Source: a virus
IMG/VR virus record: IMGVR_UViG_3300021406_000036
Location: 1 to 29,036 of that record
DNA: 29,036 nucleotides
Strand: one strand, 5' to 3'
This document shows, in pieces, positions 8,012-13,572 of the stretch. The notes below the pieces were generated by a model. That model saw nothing but the letters and a program-made list of their open reading frames with translations, had not been told where the DNA came from and ran no database searches. The position numbers and the translations under genes are program-made. Each line of letters begins with the position of its first letter. Position 1 is the stretch's first letter.

Positions 8012-8187
8012 CGCGCCTTCCACCTCTCGCGGTAGATCGCGTACGCGTCCTGCAATCCCTCGCCGTGCAGTTGCAGCGCCTGGCCGGCCATCTCGATCAG
8101 TCGCCCGATCATCTGCGCGCCGGCGGGCACGATCAGCGTGGCGACCAGGAAGGCGAACAGCGCGCAGTAGAATGCGAACGGCATCAC
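8008..8187 (-). CDS. Small membrane protein, 58-59 aa
   Basis: A GTG at 8187 overlaps the previous stop as GTGA and is followed at once by ATG at 8184; either can start the gene. The product is one hydrophobic segment ([20 protein letters not shown]) and then an amphipathic helix with the ending YRERWKAR. The stop overlaps the next ATG. It resembles the other two single-span proteins in this cluster in size and topology, although not in sequence. Confidence 0.6.
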   Translation of the reverse strand: MMPFAFYCALFAFLVATLIVPAGAQMIGRLIEMAGQALQLHGEGLQDAYAIYRERWKAR

Positions 8188-8351
8188 TTCGCCGCCTTTC
8201 GCTCGACGTGCTTGCGGTCATGCTCCTCAACGCCAGCTTGCGTCTCGACGGCGCGCTCCACCCACAGCCGCAACAACAGGCCTGATTTGGCTGTCGCCAC
8301 CTTGGCCGCCATGTACGCGTCGTCGGAAATCATGACGCTCAGTAATTTCAT
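8184..8351 (-). CDS. Small ribbon-helix-helix-like protein, 55 aa
   Basis: Reading from ATG at 8351 gives [20 protein letters not shown] and then a helix with [12 protein letters not shown], ending [10 protein letters not shown] short N-terminal strand followed by two helices of this length is the layout of ribbon-helix-helix DNA-binding proteins, but the similarity is weak. No clear Shine-Dalgarno is present; a hexamer like CATTAT lies seven bases before the ATG, so a leaderless or very short-leader mRNA is conceivable. It is the first gene of the glycan cluster, where a local regulator would be expected. Confidence 0.5.
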   Translation of the reverse strand: MKLLSVMISDDAYMAAKVATAKSGLLLRLWVERAVETQAGVEEHDRKHVERKAAK

Positions 8352-8568
8352 GAGTCCAATAATGCCCTAAACACTCACAAGATTGCAATGGCCACATCTC
8401 TGGAAAAGTACCACCCGTTATATGGCTATAAGTTTTTGTGATTTGACGGTCGCGCCAGCACGCCGATATAATCGCGGGTTCGCGCGCATCAACCTTGGAG
8501 ATTTAATACTCTTGTGTTCTTCTCCGGCGCACACCGCCGACGCGACCAGCTAGCTGTGCTTCGTGCCG
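8352..8568. other. Intergenic region between terL and the glycan cluster
   Basis: About 217 bases without a convincing gene, the largest gap in the left half. It holds the plus-strand promoter described separately. Minus-strand signals for the genes at 8351 are weak: TTGCAA, an 18-base spacer and CATTAT lie right before the ATG, and TATAAC occurs further upstream. A short inverted repeat CGGCG/CGCCG lies just after the terL stop but has no T tract. One tiny plus-strand frame (GTG, 22 codons) follows the promoter; I would not call it a gene. Confidence 0.6.
8443..8472 (+). promoter_or_regulatory. Near-consensus sigma70 promoter, antisense to terL
   Basis: TTGACG at 8443-8448 matches the -35 consensus at 5 of 6 positions, and TATAAT at 8467-8472 is a perfect -10, with an 18-base spacer. 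Transcription would begin near 8479 and run rightward, opposite to every gene within 10 kb, into the 3' end of terL. No plus-strand gene follows it. It could give an antisense or small RNA. The match is better than any minus-strand promoter I found. Confidence 0.55.
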
Positions 8569-9813
8569 TTAGATCGGGCTGATGGTGTAGCGTTGAGGTG
8601 CGGCGCTCATCGCGCCGGATCGCGGATCAATATAGCGCGTCTCCTCTCGCGGACCAGTGAGCGCCTGCCAGGCAATCGCCAGAGCCATCACAGTGTCATC
8701 GTGCAAGCCAGCCGGCGCGCTGTATCGCATATTGCCGGATGGCGACCGCGTGCCCTCGAATGCCTGAAGCTCGCCGATCAGAACCGGGTCATTCGGAATG
8801 CGGATCGTGCCGCGCTCGAAAGCCAGGGCTAGGCCCTGAATGATCGATGCCTTGCTCGGGCCGGTGGTCAGAAATCCGGCTACTGGCAATCGATCCGCCT
8901 GGAGTTGCTCCACCACGGGACCACCCATCGAGTTGGTTTCGGCCACGATCCAACAGCGGGCGCCGTTGCGCTTCCAGAATTCGATCAGCCGCGCGCGCTG
9001 CGCTCCGTACTCGATGCCGCGGAATCGATCGATGTCCACCACCTGTCCAGTCGGACCCAGCGCGACGAACACCGTGTAATCTCCCGTGCGCCCCCAATCG
9101 ACGCCGATCATCGCCGCCGGTGCGCGCGAGATTTCGCCAACGCAATCGGTGATGCGACGGAAGACGGCGCCGGCCCAGACTACGAATTGCGCGAGGTACT
9201 CTTGAGCGAACGCCAGATCCGTCAGATCCGCCTGGGCGTCCGCAATCTCTTGCGCATCGATAAACGGATTTGTTGCCGTCGGCATCTGCCAACTCGCCCA
9301 TCCCGGTTCGTGCGCTTGGCCTCTCTGGTAGAGTGTGTGGAAGTAACTCGCGGTTCCTTTCGGCGTGCTGAGAAACCACGCTTCGCCGCGATAGTCGGAA
9401 AGCTGCGCGCGAACGGATTGCTCCCAAGCGGCCTCGAAGTTCGGCACGATAGCAGCCTCATCGATGATGATGCCGGCATACGCGCGGCCGCGTCCGGCGT
9501 CGGGCTTGTCGAGCGACCAGCATTCCAGCGATCCACCGCCGATCACCTCGAGCCGCTCGGCCTCTAGGCTGCGCTCTGTGACGGGCTCCAGGGTTTGCTT
9601 GATCTGTGCCCAGGCATCTTTCAGCAGGCGGTAGGTTGGAGCGAACCAGGCCGCAGGCTTGCCCTCCAGCAGCAGTCTGACGATCACCTCCATAGCGATG
9701 GTGGTCTTGCCCCACCGGCGCCCGCAACAGAGCGCGTTGAAGCGCCGGCGGTTGGCCAGCACTTCACTCTGCGCGGGGTGTGGTCGCGGTAGCCTTAGCT
9801 GGACGGTCTTCAT
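8569..9813 (-). CDS. terL: Terminase large subunit
   Basis: The 414-aa product is the DNA-packaging motor. The ATPase domain has Walker A as CGRRWGKT at residues 30-37, Walker B as GIIIDEA with Asp118 and Glu119, and the coupling motif FLSTPKGT soon after. The C-terminal RNase H-like nuclease domain begins IGVDWGRTGDYTV, giving the first metal-binding Asp, and ends with HDDTVMALAIA carrying the late acidic residues. All key residues are present. I chose ATG at 9813 rather than TTG at 9822; the first 50 bases overlap the terS gene. Length fits the family. In most phages the portal would come next; here a non-structural cluster intervenes. Confidence 0.96.
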   Translation of the reverse strand: MKTVQLRLPRPHPAQSEVLANRRRFNALCCGRRWGKTTIAMEVIVRLLLEGKPAAWFAPTYRLLKDAWAQIKQTLEPVTERSLEAERLEVIGGGSLECWSLDKPDAGRGRAYAGIIIDEAAIVPNFEAAWEQSVRAQLSDYRGEAWFLSTPKGTASYFHTLYQRGQAHEPGWASWQMPTATNPFIDAQEIADAQADLTDLAFAQEYLAQFVVWAGAVFRRITDCVGEISRAPAAMIGVDWGRTGDYTVFVALGPTGQVVDIDRFRGIEYGAQRARLIEFWKRNGARCWIVAETNSMGGPVVEQLQADRLPVAGFLTTGPSKASIIQGLALAFERGTIRIPNDPVLIGELQAFEGTRSPSGNMRYSAPAGLHDDTVMALAIAWQALTGPREETRYIDPRSGAMSAAPQRYTISPI

Positions 9814-10210
9814 ACTCGACAATGATCTTTACTGGCGCGCCGCCTTCGGAAGCACCTTCGTGCTGAATCCGCTGGGCAGGCCGGAACTTTGCGCTGTTGG
9901 CCCGCAGTACCTCGATCAGCAGTGAGTCGCTGAATTCGGTCTCATATCCGACTATCTTGCCTTTGTAGCGTACAGGCTTTCTAAGGCCCTCGTGGGCGCG
10001 CCGTACGGCTTCATCCTCCAGCGTTCGGGACGCCGCTTCCGTGGCGTCCTTGAAGCGCTGTGGGTAGGTCGGATCTTCTCTCAGCCAGTTGTAGTGGCAC
10101 TGGCGGTTGATCTTCGCCCATCGCGCCGCCTGGATGACCGAGGCACACGCGCTAAATGCGGCGAGGAATCGCTTTTGGTGCCTACTACTGTCAATGATTG
10201 TTGGTGGCAA
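9764..10210 (-). CDS. terS: Terminase small subunit
   Basis: This 148-aa protein directly precedes and overlaps terL. Residues 10-50 form a helix-turn-helix region (FLAAFSACASVIQAARWAK, then QCHYNWLREDPTYPQRF), the DNA-recognition fold of the phage terminase small subunits that select the packaging site. The middle is helical (DATEAASRTLEDEAVRRA) and would drive ring assembly; the C-terminus is charged. The start is TTG at 10210, five bases after the methyltransferase stop, without a strong ribosome site. Position and HTH together make the assignment secure. Confidence 0.88.
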   Translation of the reverse strand: MPPTIIDSSRHQKRFLAAFSACASVIQAARWAKINRQCHYNWLREDPTYPQRFKDATEAASRTLEDEAVRRAHEGLRKPVRYKGKIVGYETEFSDSLLIEVLRANSAKFRPAQRIQHEGASEGGAPVKIIVEYEDRPAKATATTPRAE

Positions 10211-10215
10211 AGGGT

Positions 10216-10884
10216 TTACTCTGCGCCCATCCTACCGCAAACCGCGTCATTTGCGAAGAGCACACCCTGACGCAGCCGATTCGCGGCGATCTCGCAGTAG
10301 CGCTCCTCGATCTCGATTCCGATGGCCGGAATATTCCACATGCGCGCAGCGGCCAGTGTGGGACCGCAGCCGCAATAGGGATCAACAATCGACCCAACTT
10401 TGCCGAGTTGCTGGATTGAGAAACTCATCAACGAAACGGGCTTCTGAGTCGGGTGGTAGAACATCTCGCCGCCTCGCGCCTCGCCGCCCCATTGCAACTC
10501 AAACATGCGGGTCGATTGACGAACGTTTGTCCAAGCCATGTCGCAATCGGAAGCGAAAAACCCTTCCTTGCGCCCGTTCGGAATCTTGTTCCACACGAGC
10601 CAACCGCCCGAAGCCGGAAGCTTGTCCGCATACCAGTGCGCGCCCCACAGAATACACGGCCAATCGCCCAGCAAGTGTGCGGGGTCAAACGCCTTCTCAT
10701 CTCCCTGGACCCGGCGCGTTAGCCGATCGCTCCAACGCTTCGAGCCGTCCGACCCACGGAGAGGCACGTAAGCCATTCCGTACGGCGGGTCGGAGACGAT
10801 GGCCTTGACAGACAGTGTTGGTAGGATCTCCCGACAGTCGCCGTGATAGATCGTGATTCCATCTTGCTCGAAATACGGCTTCAC
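10216..10884 (-). CDS. DNA N6-adenine/N4-cytosine methyltransferase, class beta
   Basis: The 222-aa enzyme has the catalytic motif SDPPY at residues 31-35, HPTQKP at 144-149 and the SAM-binding motif VDPYCGCGPTLAAA at about 167-180. Catalytic motif first and SAM motif last is the beta order of the N6_N4_Mtase family. DPPY occurs with N6-adenine enzymes and also in some N4-cytosine ones, so the target base is not certain. GTG at 10884 overlaps the preceding stop as GTGA. No restriction endonuclease is next to it, so it is a solitary enzyme, perhaps protecting phage DNA from host restriction or affecting packaging, as it sits right before terS. Confidence 0.9.
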   Translation of the reverse strand: MKPYFEQDGITIYHGDCREILPTLSVKAIVSDPPYGMAYVPLRGSDGSKRWSDRLTRRVQGDEKAFDPAHLLGDWPCILWGAHWYADKLPASGGWLVWNKIPNGRKEGFFASDCDMAWTNVRQSTRMFELQWGGEARGGEMFYHPTQKPVSLMSFSIQQLGKVGSIVDPYCGCGPTLAAARMWNIPAIGIEIEERYCEIAANRLRQGVLFANDAVCGRMGAE

Positions 10885-11120
10885 GCGCGCTCCCTCGCTT
10901 GGCGCTCTGCCGCGGCGATCGCGGCGCGCTCGATCATCTCAGCCGCTCGTTTCCACGTCAACCTTGACGGCGCCCCGGTAAACAGCCCAGACTCGCGAAC
11001 GCGGATTACGTCAGAGTCTACCCACACTCCCTGCAGTTCGCCGGACTTACGGAGAGTGATCAAACCGTGAATAATCTCAGACCGCCGCGGCTCTCGCGGC
11101 ACTGGGTCAGTCACGATCAT
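10881..11120 (-). CDS. Hypothetical protein, 79 aa
   Basis: ATG at 11120 overlaps the upstream stop as ATGA; its stop overlaps the methyltransferase GTG. The product begins MIVTDPVPREPRRSEIIHGL, has a short beta-rich centre (LQGVWVDSDVIRVRESGLF) and ends in an alanine- and arginine-rich helix. The layout could suit a small DNA-binding protein, but I see no diagnostic motif. The longer in-frame extension covers the preceding gene and is not used. Confidence 0.65.
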   Translation of the reverse strand: MIVTDPVPREPRRSEIIHGLITLRKSGELQGVWVDSDVIRVRESGLFTGAPSRLTWKRAAEMIERAAIAAAERQARERA

Positions 11121-11350
11121 AATTTTCCGTCCGATCCGCTGGAGTATCCGCGATACGATTTCCGTCCCTGCGAGATCTTCCGCACTTGGCCCGGGCCTCC
11201 GTGGTCGACCCCAGACACGTGGTAATCGCAGCCGCGCTGCATGTGGACCTTGTTGCCCCACCGGCCGGCAACGTCAACGCCGCCGGGGCCCCAGTAGCCC
11301 TCGTCATGCGGTTCGCAGCCGTGCAGCGCGACATACTCGGCGCGCGTCAT
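11117..11350 (-). CDS. Hypothetical protein, 77 aa
   Basis: ATG at 11350 overlaps the stop of the zinc-knuckle gene as ATGA, and its own TGA overlaps the next ATG. The protein is rich in Gly, His and Tyr (GCEPHDEGYWGPGG, GCDYHVSGVDHGGPG) and ends SSGSDGKL. Several His and two Cys could bind a metal. I recognise no family. It is one of four consecutive small genes joined by four-base overlaps. Confidence 0.65.
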   Translation of the reverse strand: MTRAEYVALHGCEPHDEGYWGPGGVDVAGRWGNKVHMQRGCDYHVSGVDHGGPGQVRKISQGRKSYRGYSSGSDGKL

Positions 11351-11481
11351 TCGCCAACCTTCGCTTTCCCGCACTCGCGCTCATGCTCCTCGGTCGCCTT
11401 GAGCGATTCGGCCAGCGTCCGGCGCTCGAAACGCGCCAGACATCGCCGGCAGAACGTCTCGTAGGTTTCGGTGGTTCTCAT
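11347..11481 (-). CDS. Tiny zinc-knuckle protein, 44 aa
   Basis: The frame from ATG at 11481 reads MRTTETYETFCRRCLARF and ends HERECGKAKVGE. Cys11, Cys14, His34 and Cys39 make a CxxC...HxxxxC zinc-finger-like pattern around a predicted helix. Both ends overlap their neighbours as ATGA, which is the best evidence that it is translated. Such tiny zinc fingers are frequent in phage early regions and may bind nucleic acid; no role can be assigned. Confidence 0.65.
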   Translation of the reverse strand: MRTTETYETFCRRCLARFERRTLAESLKATEEHERECGKAKVGE

Positions 11482-11966
11482 TCGTAGCCCTCCAGTTGGC
11501 GCAACCAACGCGGCGCCGTGCGAATCTCCTCAGGAGTTGCGGGACCGCCCAAGTTGTTCATGAGCTTGTTTGCTTTGGCCAAGATGTGAACGCCAGCTTC
11601 GATTCTTTCATCGGCACTCGCGACTTTTCCTTCAGGCAGAGGCAGTAACTTTTGGTCGCCCGGGCCGATGGCGAGAATTGCTTCTCTACTCGCCGGGATC
11701 CCGTCTAGGTAGACGGTCGAGTATGCGTTTATGCCATCCTTCGGCCGAAATCGCGAACACAACACGGCGCGCATCTCTTGCGGTCCCGGCCACTCAGCGT
11801 ACAGCCCGCTGATCATGCGCTTGACCAGCCATTCCACTTGCACCTCGTTGCTGCACATCTCGCTTACGAGATCGAGCAAACCTTCGAGCACGGCTTCATT
11901 GTTCGCCGGGAAGTATTTGAGCATCGCCAATCTCCCGAGTAAATCGAGCACACGTTTCGGATTCAT
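11478..11966 (-). CDS. Conserved hypothetical protein next to replisome organiser, 162 aa
   Basis: ATG at 11966 overlaps the replisome organiser stop as ATGA. The protein begins MNPKRVLDLLGRLAMLKYFP, is helical over its first 60 residues, and contains EWPGPQEMRAVLCSRFRPKDG before a more extended part with DGIPAS and a C-terminal helical region (RIEAGVHILAKANKLM). I know of similar short helical genes that follow replisome organisers in phages, where helicase loaders often lie, so a loader or accessory replication role is possible. This is inferred from position only; no Walker motif is present. Confidence 0.7.
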   Translation of the reverse strand: MNPKRVLDLLGRLAMLKYFPANNEAVLEGLLDLVSEMCSNEVQVEWLVKRMISGLYAEWPGPQEMRAVLCSRFRPKDGINAYSTVYLDGIPASREAILAIGPGDQKLLPLPEGKVASADERIEAGVHILAKANKLMNNLGGPATPEEIRTAPRWLRQLEGYE

Positions 11967-12700
11967 AGGGGTTTTTCTCCGTTCGCAATCCGTTGCACCA
12001 TTTTCGCCAGCACGCGGTCGCCTGTGCTCGCTTTGCCGTTCGGTGCTCTCGCTACCGCTGCAGGCCACTTACCGCCCCACTTCGCGGACTTCTGGTCCTG
12101 CAACCACTTCGCCGGGTCGCCGACCACTCCACGCGCAACCTCATCGCTAGCCAGGTATCTGTCGCGCGCGAGAAATGCGAGATCCTCATCCGCCGGGGTG
12201 TCGATTACCGAGAGCCACATGCGCGCGGCTTGATCGGGCTTTGCAACGCGCGGCCACGGAGCAATGAACTCCGCGAAGCGGTCGGCGCGCACGCGCACAG
12301 TCGGCGCGACAGCGCCGGTTTCTGTGTCTGCTCTGCTCTGTTTCTGCTCTCTCTGCTCTGAGGGCGTTTCAGTAACGTTACCTCTTCGTTTCTCGCGGTG
12401 TTTCGCGACACGCTGCGCAACGTCATCTGAAACGCGTTGGTGTTCGTTCCAGTCGTGCATATAAAACGTTCCATCTTCGTTCCTATCTATGAGATTGCAG
12501 GATTCCAGGGAGAGCACTAAGTTCTGAGCTTTGGATTCACTAACGCGCAGGCGAAAGGCGATTTCTTTGAATGGCGGCAAGGGGCCGTCGTGGACTCGCG
12601 CCAGACAGCAGAGGTTGAACCAGCCCTTAAAAAGCTCCAAAGGTAATCCCTGGACCTTCGCTGAGTCCAGGGTGCGAGTGTAGCAACGGAACCATTCCAT
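11963..12700 (-). CDS. Phage replisome organiser / replication initiation protein
   Basis: The 245-aa product starts MEWFRCYTRTLDSAKVQGLP and has a winged-helix domain over about residues 10-90 (FKEIAFRLRVSESKAQNLVLSLESC), the N-terminal fold of DnaD/gp38-type replisome organisers that bind the phage origin. A polar linker rich in Glu, Gln and Arg follows, then a C-terminal domain with PWPRVAKPDQAARMW and WLQDQKSAKWGGKWP, similar to the tail region of phage replication proteins that contact the helicase loader. AGGA lies seven bases before ATG 12700. The linker is encoded by repeated DNA that may be the replication origin, as in lambda O. Confidence 0.75.
   Translation of the reverse strand: MEWFRCYTRTLDSAKVQGLPLELFKGWFNLCCLARVHDGPLPPFKEIAFRLRVSESKAQNLVLSLESCNLIDRNEDGTFYMHDWNEHQRVSDDVAQRVAKHREKRRGNVTETPSEQREQKQSRADTETGAVAPTVRVRADRFAEFIAPWPRVAKPDQAARMWLSVIDTPADEDLAFLARDRYLASDEVARGVVGDPAKWLQDQKSAKWGGKWPAAVARAPNGKASTGDRVLAKMVQRIANGEKPL
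12327..12381. repeat. Iteron-like repeats and palindrome, candidate origin
   Basis: Four copies of TCTGCTCT(G/C) begin at 12327, 12332, 12343 and 12352, followed by the perfect 10-base palindrome GTAACGTTAC at 12372-12381. They lie in the linker-coding part of the replisome organiser gene. Many phages place origin iterons inside the gene of their initiator protein, so this is a candidate origin. The repeats could also just reflect a low-complexity Gln/Glu/Arg linker. Confidence 0.4.
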
Positions 12701-12709
12701 CGTGGAATC

Positions 12710-13036
12710 CTACACCATTTCGGCGCTCATCAGTGCGTGCTTGAAGATCACAACTCGCCGACCGAGGGCGGTCTCGACGGCGATGGAGAATCGTCCGAAT
12801 TCGTAGACCACCCCGTCAATCTCCTGCCCCGTCAAGAGAGTAAACCTGGTGGTTCTCCTTGAGTGCTTGGCGTCATTCCAGAGATGACGGTCCGGCTCGT
12901 GCCTGTCCGGGTCCGAATAAGTCGGCTTTTCTGCCGCAGGTTCAGGCGTTTTGGTTGTGATTGGTGCTGGTGTTGGCTTGGGAGCCGTTGTTAGTGAGGC
13001 GATAAGAGGGGGCCTAACTGGCGTTGAGTTAGTCAT
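12710..13036 (-). CDS. Hfq/Sm-like protein with proline-rich N-terminal extension
   Basis: Residues 1-50 are a proline- and threonine-rich, probably disordered tail. Residues about 53-108 fit the Hfq fold: a helix (LWNDAKHSRRTTRF), the Sm1 part LLTGQEIDGVVYEFGRFSIAV, which parallels the Hfq pattern of NG-I-L-G-I-FD-F-I, and the Sm2 end VVIFKHAL, matching the YKHAIS motif of bacterial Hfq with its Lys-His pair at residues 99-100. Hfq forms hexamers that bind small RNAs and mRNA. If correct, this is a phage-encoded RNA chaperone or Sm-fold regulator. ATG at 13036 has AAAGGA upstream and a promoter at 13057-13085. It is the first gene of the replication-terminase group. The match was judged by eye. 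Confidence 0.7.
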   Translation of the reverse strand: MTNSTPVRPPLIASLTTAPKPTPAPITTKTPEPAAEKPTYSDPDRHEPDRHLWNDAKHSRRTTRFTLLTGQEIDGVVYEFGRFSIAVETALGRRVVIFKHALMSAEMV

Positions 13037-13056
13037 TGTCCTTTGTCTTTCTGCGG

Positions 13057-13085
13057 ATTTTACACCGTCGATGGGCGGCGGACAA
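13057..13085 (-). promoter_or_regulatory. Sigma70-like promoter for the Hfq-like gene group
   Basis: On the minus strand, TTGTCC (13085-13080) and TAAAAT (13062-13057) are separated by 17 bases; the -10 matches at 5 of 6 positions and the -35 at 4 of 6. The start of transcription would fall near 13050, giving a leader of about 14 bases with AAAGGA before the ATG at 13036. The remainder of the gap 13086-13153 shows nothing else apart from a short GAGCG/CGCTC inverted repeat. Confidence 0.5.
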
Positions 13086-13153
13086 GGAAAACGCCCCCAT
13101 CGAGCGGTGCAGCGCTCAGGAGCTACCCGAGCGAAATATCTCGCACATCCATT

Positions 13154-13300
13154 TTACCGCGCTCTCGCCGCGGCATCAAGGGATTTCAGCGCCGCGCGGT
13201 ACGCCTCTGCCGGGCTGGCGCCGGCGTAGATTAGCGGAATCGCGATGCGGTCGAGCGCGCGTGCGGTCTTGATTATCGCTTCCTTTTCGGCGTTGCTCAC
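13154..13300 (-). CDS. Small hypothetical protein, 48 aa
   Basis: GTG at 13300 overlaps the stop of the ImmA-like gene as GTGA. The product, VSNAEKEAIIKTARALDR... ending LDAAARAR, is helical throughout. Its first residues (SNAEKE) echo those of the next gene upstream (TNAEKE), as noted in the findings. I recognise no family. It is the last gene before the promoter of the Hfq-like group. Confidence 0.6.
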   Translation of the reverse strand: MSNAEKEAIIKTARALDRIAIPLIYAGASPAEAYRAALKSLDAAARAR

Positions 13301-13572
13301 TCCAGATCACCATGACCGTGGCGCTTGACGGGCCTCCCGATTATCCCTAGATCGGCCAGCCTCCATGCCGCTACGCCATCGGAAACCGCGAAAGCCTTGG
13401 CGAAATTCTTCAGTTGACGGTCATCGGTCAAATCAAATCCGTCCGGCCAATTTTCTCTAATCCACTTACGGACGAACTTCTCTGGCATGAGTAGGCACAT
13501 AGCGAATAAGTTAGCCTCGGAGTCTTCCTCTCTCGCCAGCGCGCAGGTTCGCTCTTTCTCGGCGTTCGTCAT
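13297..13572 (-). CDS. ImmA/IrrE-like fragment lacking the HExxH zinc motif, 91 aa
   Basis: The product reads like the C-terminal half of an ImmA/IrrE (M78) metallopeptidase: EEDSEANLFAMCLLMPEKFV holds the third zinc ligand region (EANxFAxxLLMP), and AKAFAVSDGVAAWRLADLGII matches the family's helix-turn-helix-like end. The upstream HExxH motif, which supplies the catalytic Glu and two His ligands, is absent, because the ATG at 13572 lies just 11 residues before that segment and overlaps the C5 methyltransferase stop as ATGA. It therefore cannot be a normal protease. Family members cleave phage repressors; a truncated form could bind a repressor without cutting it. That is inference. Confidence 0.65.
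   Translation of the reverse strand: MTNAEKERTCALAREEDSEANLFAMCLLMPEKFVRKWIRENWPDGFDLTDDRQLKNFAKAFAVSDGVAAWRLADLGIIGRPVKRHGHGDLE

Noticed and set aside
8500-8580. Tiny plus-strand frame (GTG, 22 codons) after the antisense promoter
   Set aside because: Ribosome site too distant and the product is a short Arg-rich peptide; an untranslated RNA is more likely.
13105-13125. GAGCG/CGCTC inverted repeat before the Hfq-like promoter
   Set aside because: Short stem with no T run; could be chance in GC-rich DNA.
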